A stretch of DNA of 24,969 nucleotides from an uncultured Lachnospiraceae bacterium (GCA_910588825.1 CAJURF010000053.1:1-24969); one strand, 5' to 3'; counted from the stretch's first letter, positions 14,573 through 22,326 are shown. Numbers and translations are program-made. Notes: generated from the letters alone by a model not told the origin.

Positions 14573-15913
14573 GTGGAGAGAAAACAATTTTTTAAAATGG
14601 TAGCCGCACTGGTTCTGCCTATCGCCATTCAGAATCTGATTAATGTAGGAGTAACTTCTGCGGATGTGATTATGCTGGGCAAAGTGGGGGAGACGGTTTT
14701 ATCCGCGTCTTCACTGGCCGGGCAGATTTATTTTATTATGACCCTGATTTTCTTTGGGCTTACCTCCGGGGCGGCGGTGCTCACAGCCCAGTATTGGGGA
14801 AAAGGGGATACCAGGACCATTGAGAAAGTGCTGGGGATTTCCATGCGCATTGGGATTTTGACATCCATTGGCTTTACAGTGGCAGTACAGCTGGCGCCGG
14901 AACTGCTGATGAAATTGTTCACCAATGAACAGACGGTAATTGAACAGGGAGTGAAATATCTCAAAATTATTTCCTGTTCCTACATACTTTCCGGAATCAC
15001 TATGGTGTATTTTAATGTGATGCGCAGTGTGGAGAGAGTGGTGATCGCCACGGTGACTTACGGGATTTCCCTGGTGATCAATGTGATCTGCAATGCCATA
15101 TTCATATTCGGGCTTTTGGGGGCGCCAGTGATGGGTATCCGGGGCGCGGCTTTAGGGACGCTGATTGCCCGGATATTTGAGGTGTGTGTGGTGACAGTCT
15201 ACAGCTGGAAATTCAACGATACGGTGCGGTTTCGCTGGAGAGATTTATTTGGGCGGGACCCTCTTTTACACAAAGATTTCCTGAAGTATTCTATGCCGGT
15301 GATGTTCAATGAGCTGGCCTGGGGTGCAGGTATGGCGGCGATCACAGCCATTGTGGGACATCTGGGAAGCGCGGCTGTGGCGGCCCATTCCGTGGTGCAG
15401 GTGAGCCGTCAGCTGGCTATGGTGGTGAGTATGGGTGTGGCCGCAGCCGCGGCTGTGGTGTGCGGCAAGGCAATCGGAGAGGGAAAAGAGAATCTGGCAA
15501 GACTCTACGCCTCCAGATTTACTAAGCTGGCAATGGGACTGGGGGCAGCCGGGGGAGGGCTGATTCTCATTGTATCCCCTGTGGCCAGAGCCCTTTTGAA
15601 TCTGTCTGACCAGGCCAGATCTTATCTGGGATTCATGATGCTTGTGATGGCGGTTTTTGTACTGTTTCAATCGGTGAACTGTGTGTGGATTGTGGGAATT
15701 TTCCGGTCCGGAGGGGATACCAAGTTCGGCCTCTATCTGGACGGGCTTTCTCTGTGGGGCGGGTCCATTCTGCTGGGTGTTGTGTGCGGATTTGTTCTGC
15801 ATATTCCAATGCCCTGGATTTATATTGTACTCTGCTGTGATGAGCTGTTGAAAATGCCTTTTGCGCTTCTTCGTTATCGGTCTTATCGCTGGCTGAGGAA
15901 TGTGACCCGGTAA
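14573..15913 (+). CDS. MATE family multidrug efflux transporter
   Basis: A 446-residue integral membrane protein with about 12 hydrophobic helices in two similar halves. Typical MATE segments include IAIQNLINVGVTSADVIMLG (near residues 18-37), the FGLTSGAAVLTAQYWGKGD loop, and the second-half FNELAWGAGMAAITAIVGHL. Such pumps export cationic drugs or metabolites using H+ or Na+. The gene starts at GTG with GGGAGGAA just upstream. The C-terminus RYRSYRWLRNVTR is the normal family ending, so the protein is complete. The TetR-type gene follows after 3 nt in the same frame. Confidence 0.9.
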   Translation: MERKQFFKMVAALVLPIAIQNLINVGVTSADVIMLGKVGETVLSASSLAGQIYFIMTLIFFGLTSGAAVLTAQYWGKGDTRTIEKVLGISMRIGILTSIGFTVAVQLAPELLMKLFTNEQTVIEQGVKYLKIISCSYILSGITMVYFNVMRSVERVVIATVTYGISLVINVICNAIFIFGLLGAPVMGIRGAALGTLIARIFEVCVVTVYSWKFNDTVRFRWRDLFGRDPLLHKDFLKYSMPVMFNELAWGAGMAAITAIVGHLGSAAVAAHSVVQVSRQLAMVVSMGVAAAAAVVCGKAIGEGKENLARLYASRFTKLAMGLGAAGGGLILIVSPVARALLNLSDQARSYLGFMMLVMAVFVLFQSVNCVWIVGIFRSGGDTKFGLYLDGLSLWGGSILLGVVCGFVLHIPMPWIYIVLCCDELLKMPFALLRYRSYRWLRNVTR

Positions 15914-15916
15914 AGC

Positions 15917-16477
15917 GTGTCGGAAATAGCAGGAAAAACAAATTCTAATACGTCTATTGAAGAAATTACAGACGCTGCAGGGGTGTCGAAGGGAACTTTT
16001 TATACTTATTTTAACCGGAAAGAGGATATTGTGTCTGAACTGAGCCAGAGTATGTTTGGAGAAATCCTTGAGGGCGCAAAGGCGTTCGAGGGTGATTTTA
16101 TTGCCAAACTGTGTGATTACATGGTGAACTTTTCAGGCTATATTGAGCAGGGGAGCGTGAAGCTGTCTCAGGAGTGGGTAAAAAGTGTTGTAAATCCCGA
16201 CCTGGTGGAAAATGAATTTGACAGGGGAAAACTGCCCTATGATTTGTCTTCGGTCCATGAATTGATAATATTTGGGGTGGAACAAGGAATGCTCAAGAGG
16301 GATGTTCCTGCCAGACAGCTGGCAGAGATACTGGTTGACCTTCTTTACGGGGAAATGCTCTGCTGGAATATGAGCGGAGGAACATACAGTCTGAGAGAAC
16401 GGACACAGGATTTCTGCGATGGGTATCTGCAGGTATTACTGAAAAAATATATGATTGAACAGGAGGATGCCAGATGA
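15917..16477 (+). CDS. TetR/AcrR family regulator, lacking the N-terminal HTH helix
   Basis: A 186-residue product with the recognition part of a TetR DNA-binding domain (NTSIEEITDAAGVSKGTFYT, then YFNRKEDIVSEL, about residues 11-42) followed by an all-helical ligand domain. The usual first helix (roughly 20 residues of the R..IL.AA..LF...G type) is absent. The frame is closed upstream by the MATE stop codon at 15911-15913, so there is no room for it. Only a GTG at 15917 without a well-placed ribosome binding site is available. It is probably impaired in DNA binding and may be a 5' truncated gene. Its position suggests it once regulated the pump. Its stop overlaps the next start by 4 nt (ATGA). 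Confidence 0.75.
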   Translation: MSEIAGKTNSNTSIEEITDAAGVSKGTFYTYFNRKEDIVSELSQSMFGEILEGAKAFEGDFIAKLCDYMVNFSGYIEQGSVKLSQEWVKSVVNPDLVENEFDRGKLPYDLSSVHELIIFGVEQGMLKRDVPARQLAEILVDLLYGEMLCWNMSGGTYSLRERTQDFCDGYLQVLLKKYMIEQEDAR

Positions 16478-17595
16478 GGTATTTGGGAGAAGATATTAAG
16501 AAACTGGGTTTTGGACTTATGCGTCTGCCGCAGACAGACGGTGTGATTGATGTGGAACAGACGAAGAAAATGGTAGATTTATTTATGGATGCCGGATTTA
16601 CATATTTTGATACTGCATGGGCATATGCCGGTTCAGAAGATGCCATCAGGCAGGCCCTTGTAGAGCGGTATCCCAGGGAAAGCTATCAGCTGGCCACCAA
16701 GAATGCGGCCTGGATCGAGTGCAAGACAAAGGAAGAGGCTTACGCACAGTTTGACACCTCTCTTGCACAGACAGGTGCCGGATATTTTGATTTTTATCTG
16801 CTCCACAATCTGGGCGAAGCCAGGACAAAATATTTTGATGACTATGATATGTGGAACTGGGTGCAGGAAAAGAAAGCAGCTGGTCTGGTTAAGCATGTGG
16901 GCTTTTCTTTCCACTCCACGCCGGAAGAATTGGATGAGATTCTCACGGCTCACCCGGAGATGGAATTTGTTCAGCTGCAGATTAATTACGCGGATTGGGA
17001 TAACCCGGCTGTACAGTCCAGACAGTGTTATGAGACAGCGAGAAAGCATGGAAAGCCGGTGATTATCATGGAACCGGTGAAAGGAGGTATGCTGGCCACA
17101 CCTCCGGAATCGGTTGTCAATATTTTGAAAGCGGCAGAGCCGCAGTCATCTGCTGCGTCGTGGGCTGTGCGGTTTGCGGCAGACCTGGAAGGTCTGATAA
17201 CCGTTTTGTCTGGTATGAGTTCTGTGGAGCAGATGCAGGATAATCTTTCTTATATGAAAGATTTCACAGGTTTGACAGATGCGCAGAAGGAGACTCTGGC
17301 AAAGGCCCAAGAGGAGTTGAACCGGATACCGCTGATTCCCTGTACCGTATGCAATTACTGTGCAAAAGTATGTCCAGAGCATATCGGCATTTCCGGTTCG
17401 TTTACGGCAATGAATTATCTCACCTTGTACGGTGACAAGGCAATGGCGGCCAATCAGGAGAACTGGCTGGTGGAAGGTCATGGACTGAAACGTGCTGATG
17501 CGTGTGTGAAATGCGGGAAATGTGAGGAGGCCTGTCCTCAGCATATTGCTATCAGGGACAATCTGGAAAAGGTATGTGAGAAATTGTTGAAATAG
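16474..17595 (+). CDS. Aldo/keto reductase with C-terminal 4Fe-4S domain
   Basis: A 373-residue protein: an AKR TIM barrel (about 1-270) fused to a ferredoxin-like domain. The AKR catalytic tetrad is visible as Asp46 and Tyr51 (FDTAWAYAGSE), Lys76 (LATKN) and His111 (LLHNLG). Two cluster motifs follow: Cys290, 293, 296, 300 (CTVCNYCAKVCP) and Cys344, 347, 350, 354 (CVKCGKCEEACP). This architecture is common in anaerobes. The nicotinamide and Fe-S halves suggest electron transfer between NAD(P)H and an unknown carbonyl substrate. AGGAGG inside the TetR gene serves the ATG, and the ATGA overlap couples the two. Confidence 0.92.
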   Translation: MRYLGEDIKKLGFGLMRLPQTDGVIDVEQTKKMVDLFMDAGFTYFDTAWAYAGSEDAIRQALVERYPRESYQLATKNAAWIECKTKEEAYAQFDTSLAQTGAGYFDFYLLHNLGEARTKYFDDYDMWNWVQEKKAAGLVKHVGFSFHSTPEELDEILTAHPEMEFVQLQINYADWDNPAVQSRQCYETARKHGKPVIIMEPVKGGMLATPPESVVNILKAAEPQSSAASWAVRFAADLEGLITVLSGMSSVEQMQDNLSYMKDFTGLTDAQKETLAKAQEELNRIPLIPCTVCNYCAKVCPEHIGISGSFTAMNYLTLYGDKAMAANQENWLVEGHGLKRADACVKCGKCEEACPQHIAIRDNLEKVCEKLLK

Positions 17596-17613
17596 AAAGG
17601 CTGTGCAAAATTT

Positions 17614-17679
17614 AGGAACTGTAGAAAAATAAGTGATACAGATTGTGCAGGATGTGTCACTTGTTTTCCTACAGTTCCT
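17614..17679. terminator. Long palindrome between convergent genes, full copy of the AGGAACTGT repeat
   Basis: The arm 17614-17640 (starting AGGAACTGTAGAAAAATAAG) pairs with 17653-17679 (ending TTGTTTTCCTACAGTTCCT): 27 positions with one mismatch (A-C) and a few G-U pairs, and a 12-nt loop. It lies between the ends of the aldo/keto reductase and xylulokinase genes and is well placed as a bidirectional terminator, although only weak U-tracts flank it. Its outer arms match copies at 4133, 9924 and 21385-21430. Confidence 0.65.
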
Positions 17680-17746
17680 TACTGATTTTGGGCGGCGCTG
17701 TCAGAGAAAAAGACAGGCAGATGGCATAGGTTGTTTACGCAAAACT

Positions 17747-19213
17747 TTATAATTCCTGAAACAGCCCTTTGACAGAGGGGTAAATTTGTCTGAATTTTTG
17801 ATATTGAATTTCATATTTCTCGACTAATTCTTCTTCCGGTTCCACGGTATCTACAATCTTTATCAATTTCTCCACAGCGTCCGAGACACTTTCATACTCT
17901 TTGCATCCCACAGCGGCCAAAATGGCGCCTCCATATCCGGGGCCTTCTTCGCTTTCGATGATATCTATTTTTAGATTCATCACATTTGCAATGATTTTTC
18001 TCCATAGGGGGCTTTTGGCGCCGCCGCCGCAGATTTTTGTACGTGTAATCTGGATCCCCAGATTTTTTGCCACTTCCAGGGAATCTCTCAGTCCAAAGGC
18101 GACCCCCTCCAGCACAGCCTGGGTCATTTCCTCTCTGGTGGTATCCATGGACATGCCCAGGAAAACGGCCCGGGCTTTTGGGTCATTATGGGGAGAACGT
18201 TCCCCCATGAGATAGGGAAGGTAAAAGACCTGGTTCTCTCCTAAATTTGAAATGCGGTTTTGTTCTTCACTGTACTGTGTTGTTTTCAGAATTTCTTCCA
18301 TCCACCACTTGCTGCAGGCCCCGGCGCTGAGCATACAGCCCATCAGGTGATAAGAGCCGTCTGCATGGTCAAAAGAATGGAGTGCATTGTGCTGGTCTAC
18401 AGCGAAAGAGCTGCTGGCGATGAAAATAGTCCCGGAGGTGCCCAGGGAAATGTTGCACATGCCATCCCCTACCGTTCCAGTTCCCACCGCTGCCGCTGCA
18501 TTGTCCCCGGCTCCGGCGATTATTTTTACGCTTTGGGGCAGTCCCAGGCTTTCTGCCAGTTCTCTTTTGATTGTGCCTACAGATTCATAACTTTCATATA
18601 AATTGGGCAGCTGTTCCTCTGTAATGCCGCAGATATTCAGTATTTCTTGTGACCAGCACCGATTCTTTACATCCAACAGAAGCATGCCGGAGGCGTCGGA
18701 ATAATCGGTGCAGTGTACTCCGCTGAGGCGGTAGGCAAGATAATCCTTGGGCAGCATGATCTTTGTGATCTGTGCAAAATTTTCCGGTTCATGCTCCCTC
18801 ACCCAGAGAAGTTTTGGTGCGGTGAACCCGGCGAATGCAATATTTGCCGTGCATCTTGACAGGGTCTCCTTTCCGATTACCTCGTTCAAATAGGCGGTTT
18901 CTTTCTCGGTCCTTCCATCATTCCAGAGAATTGCCGGGCGGATTACTTGATCCTGTGCGTTCAGGATTACCAGTCCGTGCATCTGTCCTCCGAAACTGAT
19001 GCCTGCCACTTGGCTTTTATCACAGTCTTTGATTAATTCTTTCAGTCCATCTATGGTCTGGGTATACCAGTCTGCCGGATTCTGCTCTGACCAGCCGGGA
19101 TGGGGGAACATGAGAGGATATTCTCTGGACACCACATGGTGGATGTGTCCGGTCTCATCCATCAGCAGAAGTTTTACGGCGGAGGTGCCCAGGTCGATTC
19201 CAATGTACAGCAT
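17747..19213 (-). CDS. xylB: Xylulokinase
   Basis: A 488-residue FGGY-family sugar kinase phosphorylating D-xylulose to xylulose-5-phosphate, which feeds the pentose phosphate pathway. Motifs are the ATP-binding YIGIDLGTSAVK at the N-terminus, the substrate loop GGQMHGLV (75-82), ILWNDGRT (96-102), the catalytic Asp237 in GAGDNAAAAVGTG, and the FGGY signature region GGGAKSPLWRKIIANV near residue 395. Length and motifs match XylB better than glycerol kinase. AAGGAG stands 9 nt before the ATG. No xylose isomerase or transporter is adjacent, so it is monocistronic here. Confidence 0.93.
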   Translation of the reverse strand: MLYIGIDLGTSAVKLLLMDETGHIHHVVSREYPLMFPHPGWSEQNPADWYTQTIDGLKELIKDCDKSQVAGISFGGQMHGLVILNAQDQVIRPAILWNDGRTEKETAYLNEVIGKETLSRCTANIAFAGFTAPKLLWVREHEPENFAQITKIMLPKDYLAYRLSGVHCTDYSDASGMLLLDVKNRCWSQEILNICGITEEQLPNLYESYESVGTIKRELAESLGLPQSVKIIAGAGDNAAAAVGTGTVGDGMCNISLGTSGTIFIASSSFAVDQHNALHSFDHADGSYHLMGCMLSAGACSKWWMEEILKTTQYSEEQNRISNLGENQVFYLPYLMGERSPHNDPKARAVFLGMSMDTTREEMTQAVLEGVAFGLRDSLEVAKNLGIQITRTKICGGGAKSPLWRKIIANVMNLKIDIIESEEGPGYGGAILAAVGCKEYESVSDAVEKLIKIVDTVEPEEELVEKYEIQYQKFRQIYPSVKGLFQEL

Positions 19214-19265
19214 GTATAAATTCTCCTTGTATTGGTATTAAATGTATATTTTGGTTATTACTTAT

Positions 19266-19274
19266 ATTTTATCA
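19266..19274 (-). promoter_or_regulatory. Possible extended -10 promoter for xylB
   Basis: On the minus strand TGATAAAAT is an extended -10 element about 55 nt before the xylB start. No good -35 is visible. The rest of 19275-19480 shows only short broken frames, plus a 21-nt stretch (19321-19341) resembling 981-1001. Confidence 0.3.
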
Positions 19275-19480
19275 TAGGAGTTTGTGTATTGGGAAAATAT
19301 TTTTGCATTTATAGTATCTTTTATGATACGGTGAAAGGAAGTAATGATTGATGGCAAAGTCATAGGCAGTCAGCAAAGACTGGCTCATAGAGACAATGCG
19401 GAACATATTAAGCGAAAAATGAAAATTTAGAAAATACTCCCTGAAATAGATAGAGAATTTCAGCGAATACTAAAATAGTA

Positions 19481-19665
19481 TTAGAGTGTGTCTTAAAATT
19501 CTTTCCCGCCATCTGCACGCCACACTTTGCGCGGTATTTGCGCCAAATTTGGTAAACATAGCCCGCTATGTCTCCCTCATTTGGCACAAATCTCCCATAG
19601 CATACCCTTTGGGGTACTAAGTGGGTCATACATCTGGCAGAAAGCACTTTTCAGACACGCTCTAA
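19481..19665. mobile_element. MITE-like palindromic element, 185 bp
   Basis: The ends TTAGAGTGTGTCTTAAAA (19481-19498) and, in reverse complement, TTAGAGCGTGTCTGAAAA (19665-19648) form 18-bp terminal inverted repeats with two mismatches. Inside, ATTTGCGCCAAAT (19536-19548) pairs with ATTTGGCACAAAT (19579-19591), and ACATAG/CTATGT (19556-19571) forms the centre, so most of the element can fold into one long stem. It encodes no transposase. Target-site duplication is not obvious. From memory, similar sequences recur in Lachnospiraceae genomes. It ends 9 bases before the ribosome binding site of the cotJ gene, so it now forms that gene's upstream region. Confidence 0.65.
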
Positions 19666-19687
19666 GAATATGAAAGGAGTGTTTTCC

Positions 19688-20146
19688 ATGAAAATACAAC
19701 ATTTGGCTATGGCATCTGTCCCAATACAGACCTGGGGACAGATTTATGACAATCAGACTGCTTTGAAAAAAGGGACAATTTTTCAGGAACTGGACATGCC
19801 ATTTTTTGCCGCAGATGATGGTGGAATGAGCGGGTGCTGCTGTCAGGTTTCCGATACGGCAGACCCCAATCAGAGGGAGAGAGAAGAAAAGATGCTGCAG
19901 ATTTACCAGGTCTGTTTTGCAGCGGATGATCTGAGACTTTATCTGGACACCCATCCCCAAGATATGCAGGCATTGGATTTGCTGAAAAGTATGCTGGCTC
20001 AGCGTAAACAGCTGTTAAAAGAGTTTGCCCAGCGTTTTTTTCCACTGACTATGGACTGTATGGAAGAACTTTACCAGGCAGGAACCGGTGAAGACTGTTA
20101 CTGCTGGCAGGAAGGGCCTATGCCCTGGGAAGGAGCGTGTGTGTAA
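19688..20146 (+). CDS. CotJA-CotJB fusion spore coat protein
   Basis: A 152-residue protein joining two spore-coat proteins that are normally separate. Residues 9-39 (ASVPIQTWGQIYDNQTALKK, then GTIFQELDMPF) are a CotJA domain, recognisable by VP.Q.W...Y....AL..GTIF.EL..PF. Residues about 66-122 (EEKMLQIYQVCFAADDLRLY, then LDTHPQDMQALDLLKSMLAQ) are CotJB, with the DDLRLYLDTHP hallmark. The linker holds a CCC triplet, and the tail CYCWQEGPMPWEGACV is Cys/Trp rich. AAGGAG lies 8 nt before the ATG. The stop overlaps the cotJC start by one base. In Bacillus the cotJ operon is expressed in the mother cell during sporulation. Confidence 0.85.
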   Translation: MKIQHLAMASVPIQTWGQIYDNQTALKKGTIFQELDMPFFAADDGGMSGCCCQVSDTADPNQREREEKMLQIYQVCFAADDLRLYLDTHPQDMQALDLLKSMLAQRKQLLKEFAQRFFPLTMDCMEELYQAGTGEDCYCWQEGPMPWEGACV

Positions 20147-20760
20147 TGTGGACTTATGAAAAAAGGCTGCAATTCCCGGTGAAAATCACAAAGACCTGTC
20201 CCAAGACGGCTCAGTTAATCATTAGCCAGTATGGTGGTCCTGATGGGGAATTGTCTGCATCTATGCGCTATCTGTCCCAGAGATATACCATGCCGGTGAA
20301 GGCAGTAGGCGGGCTTTTGACAGATATTGGAACGGAAGAACTGGCCCATATGGAAATGATCTGCGCCATGGTCTATCAGCTCACCAGGCATCTGACCGTG
20401 GAGGAGGCGAAAACAGCCGGGTTTGACGCCTATTATATTGACCACACAGCGGCACTATGGCCCCAGGCGGCAGCAGGCGTTCCGTATACAGCTCTGGAAT
20501 TTCAGTCAAAAGGAGATGCTCTGGCGGATTTGACTGAGGACCTGGCGGCAGAACAGAAGGCCAGGACGGTGTATGACAATCTGCTGCGTATGATTACCGA
20601 TCCGGAAGTGAGAGAACCGCTGAAATTTCTCCGCGCCAGGGAAGTCGTACATTTTCAGCGGTTTGGCGAGGCTCTGGAGAAGACCAAAGAGAAATTGAAT
20701 GAAAAAAATTATTATTTTTATAATCCGGAATTTGATAAACACATGATTATCAGGGAATAG
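20146..20760 (+). CDS. cotJC: Spore coat protein CotJC, manganese catalase family
   Basis: A 204-residue ferritin-like di-manganese protein. The start MWTYEKRLQFPVKI is typical of CotJC. The five predicted metal ligands of manganese catalases are present: Glu35 (DGELSAS), Glu65 and His68 (EELAHMEM), Glu136 (LAAEQKAR) and His169 (AREVVHF). It is likely a coat-associated catalase protecting the spore. The ATG overlaps the previous stop (TAATG), with AAGGAG upstream, so the two are translated together. The shorter start at 20146 is preferred to 20137. Confidence 0.92.
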   Translation: MWTYEKRLQFPVKITKTCPKTAQLIISQYGGPDGELSASMRYLSQRYTMPVKAVGGLLTDIGTEELAHMEMICAMVYQLTRHLTVEEAKTAGFDAYYIDHTAALWPQAAAGVPYTALEFQSKGDALADLTEDLAAEQKARTVYDNLLRMITDPEVREPLKFLRAREVVHFQRFGEALEKTKEKLNEKNYYFYNPEFDKHMIIRE

Positions 20761-20772
20761 GGAGTGGATAAA

Positions 20773-20803
20773 CTGCAGCCATCTGTTAAACGGATGGCTG
20801 TAG
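20773..20803. terminator. Terminator hairpin between cotJC and the HxlR gene
   Basis: CTGCAGCCATCTG (20773-20785) pairs with CGGATGGCTGTAG (20791-20803) through two G-U pairs, leaving a 5-nt loop. It lies between convergent genes, 13 nt past cotJC and 12 nt from the HxlR stop. The following U-tract is weak on both strands. Confidence 0.55.
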
Positions 20804-20815
20804 TGTTCAATACAA

Positions 20816-21211
20816 TTATGAAGGACTGATTGACTTCTGTTTCTGATCCTCTGGCCTTGTATGTTTCAACTTTGTACCCGTACATAGATCTCTTCCTTCC
20901 ATATATTCTGTCCCCCAGTCGCACATGGCATTGATAACAGGAATAATGCTGTGGCCAAAAGCTGTGAGGGAATATATGGTTTTGGGCGGTTTTTCGGGGA
21001 TAACCTCCCGGTGGACCATGCCGCAGTCCTCTAAGGCGTGGAGCTGTTGTGAGAGCATTTTTGGGGATGCTTTTGGAATAAGGCGCTGCAGGTCCATATA
21101 ATGCAGGGAATGTGACCTCAGATGCCACAGGATGATAGGTTTATATTTTCCTCCAATCAAAGACAAAGTGGCTTCTACCGGGCAGTTAAACTGTTGTTCT
21201 TTCTTTTTCAT
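20816..21211 (-). CDS. HxlR family transcriptional regulator
   Basis: A 131-residue winged-helix protein of the HxlR type. The conserved opening FNCPVEATLSLIGGKYKPII has the family Cys (Cys10), followed by the recognition region IPKASPKMLSQQLHALEDCG and the wing MVHREVIPEKPPKTIYSLT. HxlR proteins often respond to reactive electrophiles or oxidants through that Cys and regulate neighbouring oxidoreductases. Here a nitroreductase lies divergently beyond a broken transporter. The ATG at 21211 follows GGAGGA. An upstream in-frame GTG at 21304 also has a ribosome binding site and would add 31 residues unlike HxlR proteins. The C-terminal basic tail (KHTRPEDQKQ) is unusual but short. Confidence 0.9.
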   Translation of the reverse strand: MKKKEQQFNCPVEATLSLIGGKYKPIILWHLRSHSLHYMDLQRLIPKASPKMLSQQLHALEDCGMVHREVIPEKPPKTIYSLTAFGHSIIPVINAMCDWGTEYMEGRDLCTGTKLKHTRPEDQKQKSISPS

Positions 21212-21382
21212 AGTGATTCCTCCATGGCCTTTTTGCGGACTGCTTTGTTGAAACAAACCAGCTTGTACCTGCCTTTGGTTATGTATCTCTTTCAGCAGAC
21301 TCACCTCCCTTTACCCACTCAGGATGTGCAGAGAAATAATTGACGTATCTTGCGCTTTTTGACCTGTATCCTGGAAAAATAC

Positions 21383-21430
21383 TCTACACAGATTATTTCA
21401 TGACAGTTCCTTACTTATTTACAGTTTCCT
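21383..21430 (-). repeat. Two tandem half copies of the AGGAACTGT repeat
   Basis: On the minus strand, AGGAAACTGTAAATAAGTA (21430-21412) is followed at once by AGGAACTGTCATGAAATAAT and CTGTGTAGAG (21411-21383). The plus-strand stretch ACAGTTCCTTACTTATTT matches the right edge of the 17614-17679 palindrome and its flank in 17 of 18 positions. It lies upstream of the decayed MATE gene. Confidence 0.55.
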
Positions 21431-21433
21431 ATT

Positions 21434-21718
21434 GTGTCACATGGCACAGAAAAAGTCAATGAAATCTGCTGCAATCATGCCATATTTAGAAAGTGTGGCG
21501 GGACATGGAAACAGAAATCTTTCGTGAATCTGATTGCCTTGCTGCTTCTGATAGGATTTGCGTTTGGGAGACAGCCCCTTTTCGGATATTATTATGGAGC
21601 TGGCGATAAAAAACGGCTTTCTGAGCTGCTCCATTTCTGTGTGTGCTTTATCAGTATCATCGCCGCCCCCCCCCCTGACCGCAGCAGGCTGCTATCCTTT
21701 TGGAAAGTATCTACCTGA
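21434..21718 (+). pseudogene. MATE family transporter, remnant
   Basis: Residues near the middle of this frame (NLIALLLLIGFAFGRQPLFG, then YYYGAGDKKRLSELLHFCVC) match the conserved MATE loop that in intact pumps reads like GxxQGxQPLxGYxYGAxxxxR. Only about 50 residues of a roughly 450-residue protein can be recognised, with one hydrophobic segment. The frame then runs through a C10 tract and ends, and the sequence after the tract does not resume recognisable MATE sequence. It is a relic, possibly once controlled by the HxlR gene. Confidence 0.7.
21666..21675. repeat. C10 homopolymer tract
   Basis: Ten consecutive C residues in an otherwise AT-rich genome, within the MATE relic. Such tracts slip readily and can cause frameshifts. 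Here the host gene is already truncated on both sides, so a phase-variation role is unlikely. Confidence 0.8.
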
Positions 21719-21805
21719 AAAGTGCCCTCTTGCAGATTTTGTTTTAAATGCTACAATGGCATTGACAGGAACTGTTAAGAAATTTATATGAAAGGATTTA
21801 GTGTT

Positions 21806-22324
21806 ATGGATTTTTTAAGTATTGCAAAAAGGCGCTGCTCTGTACGCAGCTATACCGGACAGCCTGTGGAGGCTGAAAAACTGGAAAAGATTCTGGAAGC
21901 AGCGCATATAGCCCCCACCGCGGCCAATCTTCAGCCAGTTCACTTGATTGTCGTTCAGAGTGAGGAAGGTCTTTCTAAAATTGGAAAATCAGCAAATACG
22001 TATGGTGCGCCTCTGGCGGTTATCGTATGCGCTGACCACGACAGAGCGTGGGTACGTCCCTTTGATAAAAAACAGACCGGTGACATTGATGCCTCTATCC
22101 TGACCGACCATATGATGATTCAGGCGACAGAATTGGGGTTGGGTTCTGTGTGGATCTGCCACTTCAAACCGGATGTCCTTTGCAAAGAGTTTAAACTTCC
22201 CGCCAACCTGGAACCAATAAACATTCTGGCTATTGGTTATTCTGATGAAGGGCCAGGTGACGTCAGCCGTTTTGATACCCAGCGTATTCCAGTGAGCCAG
22301 TTAGTTTCTTATGAAAAACTGTGA
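21806..22324 (+). CDS. Nitroreductase family protein
   Basis: A 172-residue FMN-dependent oxidoreductase. The start MDFLSIAKRRCSVRSYTGQP has the RRS.R-type FMN-phosphate motif (with Cys replacing the first Ser), followed by AAHIAPTAANLQPVHLIVV and the C-terminal LGLGSVWICHF loop. Members reduce nitro compounds, quinones or flavins using NAD(P)H. Length is that of the short nitroreductase group. AAAGGA precedes the ATG at 21806 by 9 nt. An ATG at 21788 lies before it but lacks good spacing. A rho-independent terminator follows at once. Context with an HxlR regulator suggests an electrophile or redox response. Confidence 0.9.
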   Translation: MDFLSIAKRRCSVRSYTGQPVEAEKLEKILEAAHIAPTAANLQPVHLIVVQSEEGLSKIGKSANTYGAPLAVIVCADHDRAWVRPFDKKQTGDIDASILTDHMMIQATELGLGSVWICHFKPDVLCKEFKLPANLEPINILAIGYSDEGPGDVSRFDTQRIPVSQLVSYEKL

Positions 22325-22326
22325 TA

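Noticed and set aside
19408..19647. Minus-strand coding frame across the palindromic element
   Set aside because: The frame is a by-product of the MITE-like element; it spans its left boundary and has no gene features.
21212..21304. 31-residue N-terminal extension of the HxlR protein from a GTG at 21304
   Set aside because: A ribosome binding site is present, but the residues do not resemble HxlR proteins, and the internal ATG has GGAGGA at good spacing.
21666..21675. Active phase-variation switch
   Set aside because: The surrounding MATE gene is truncated at both ends, so changing tract length cannot restore a protein.
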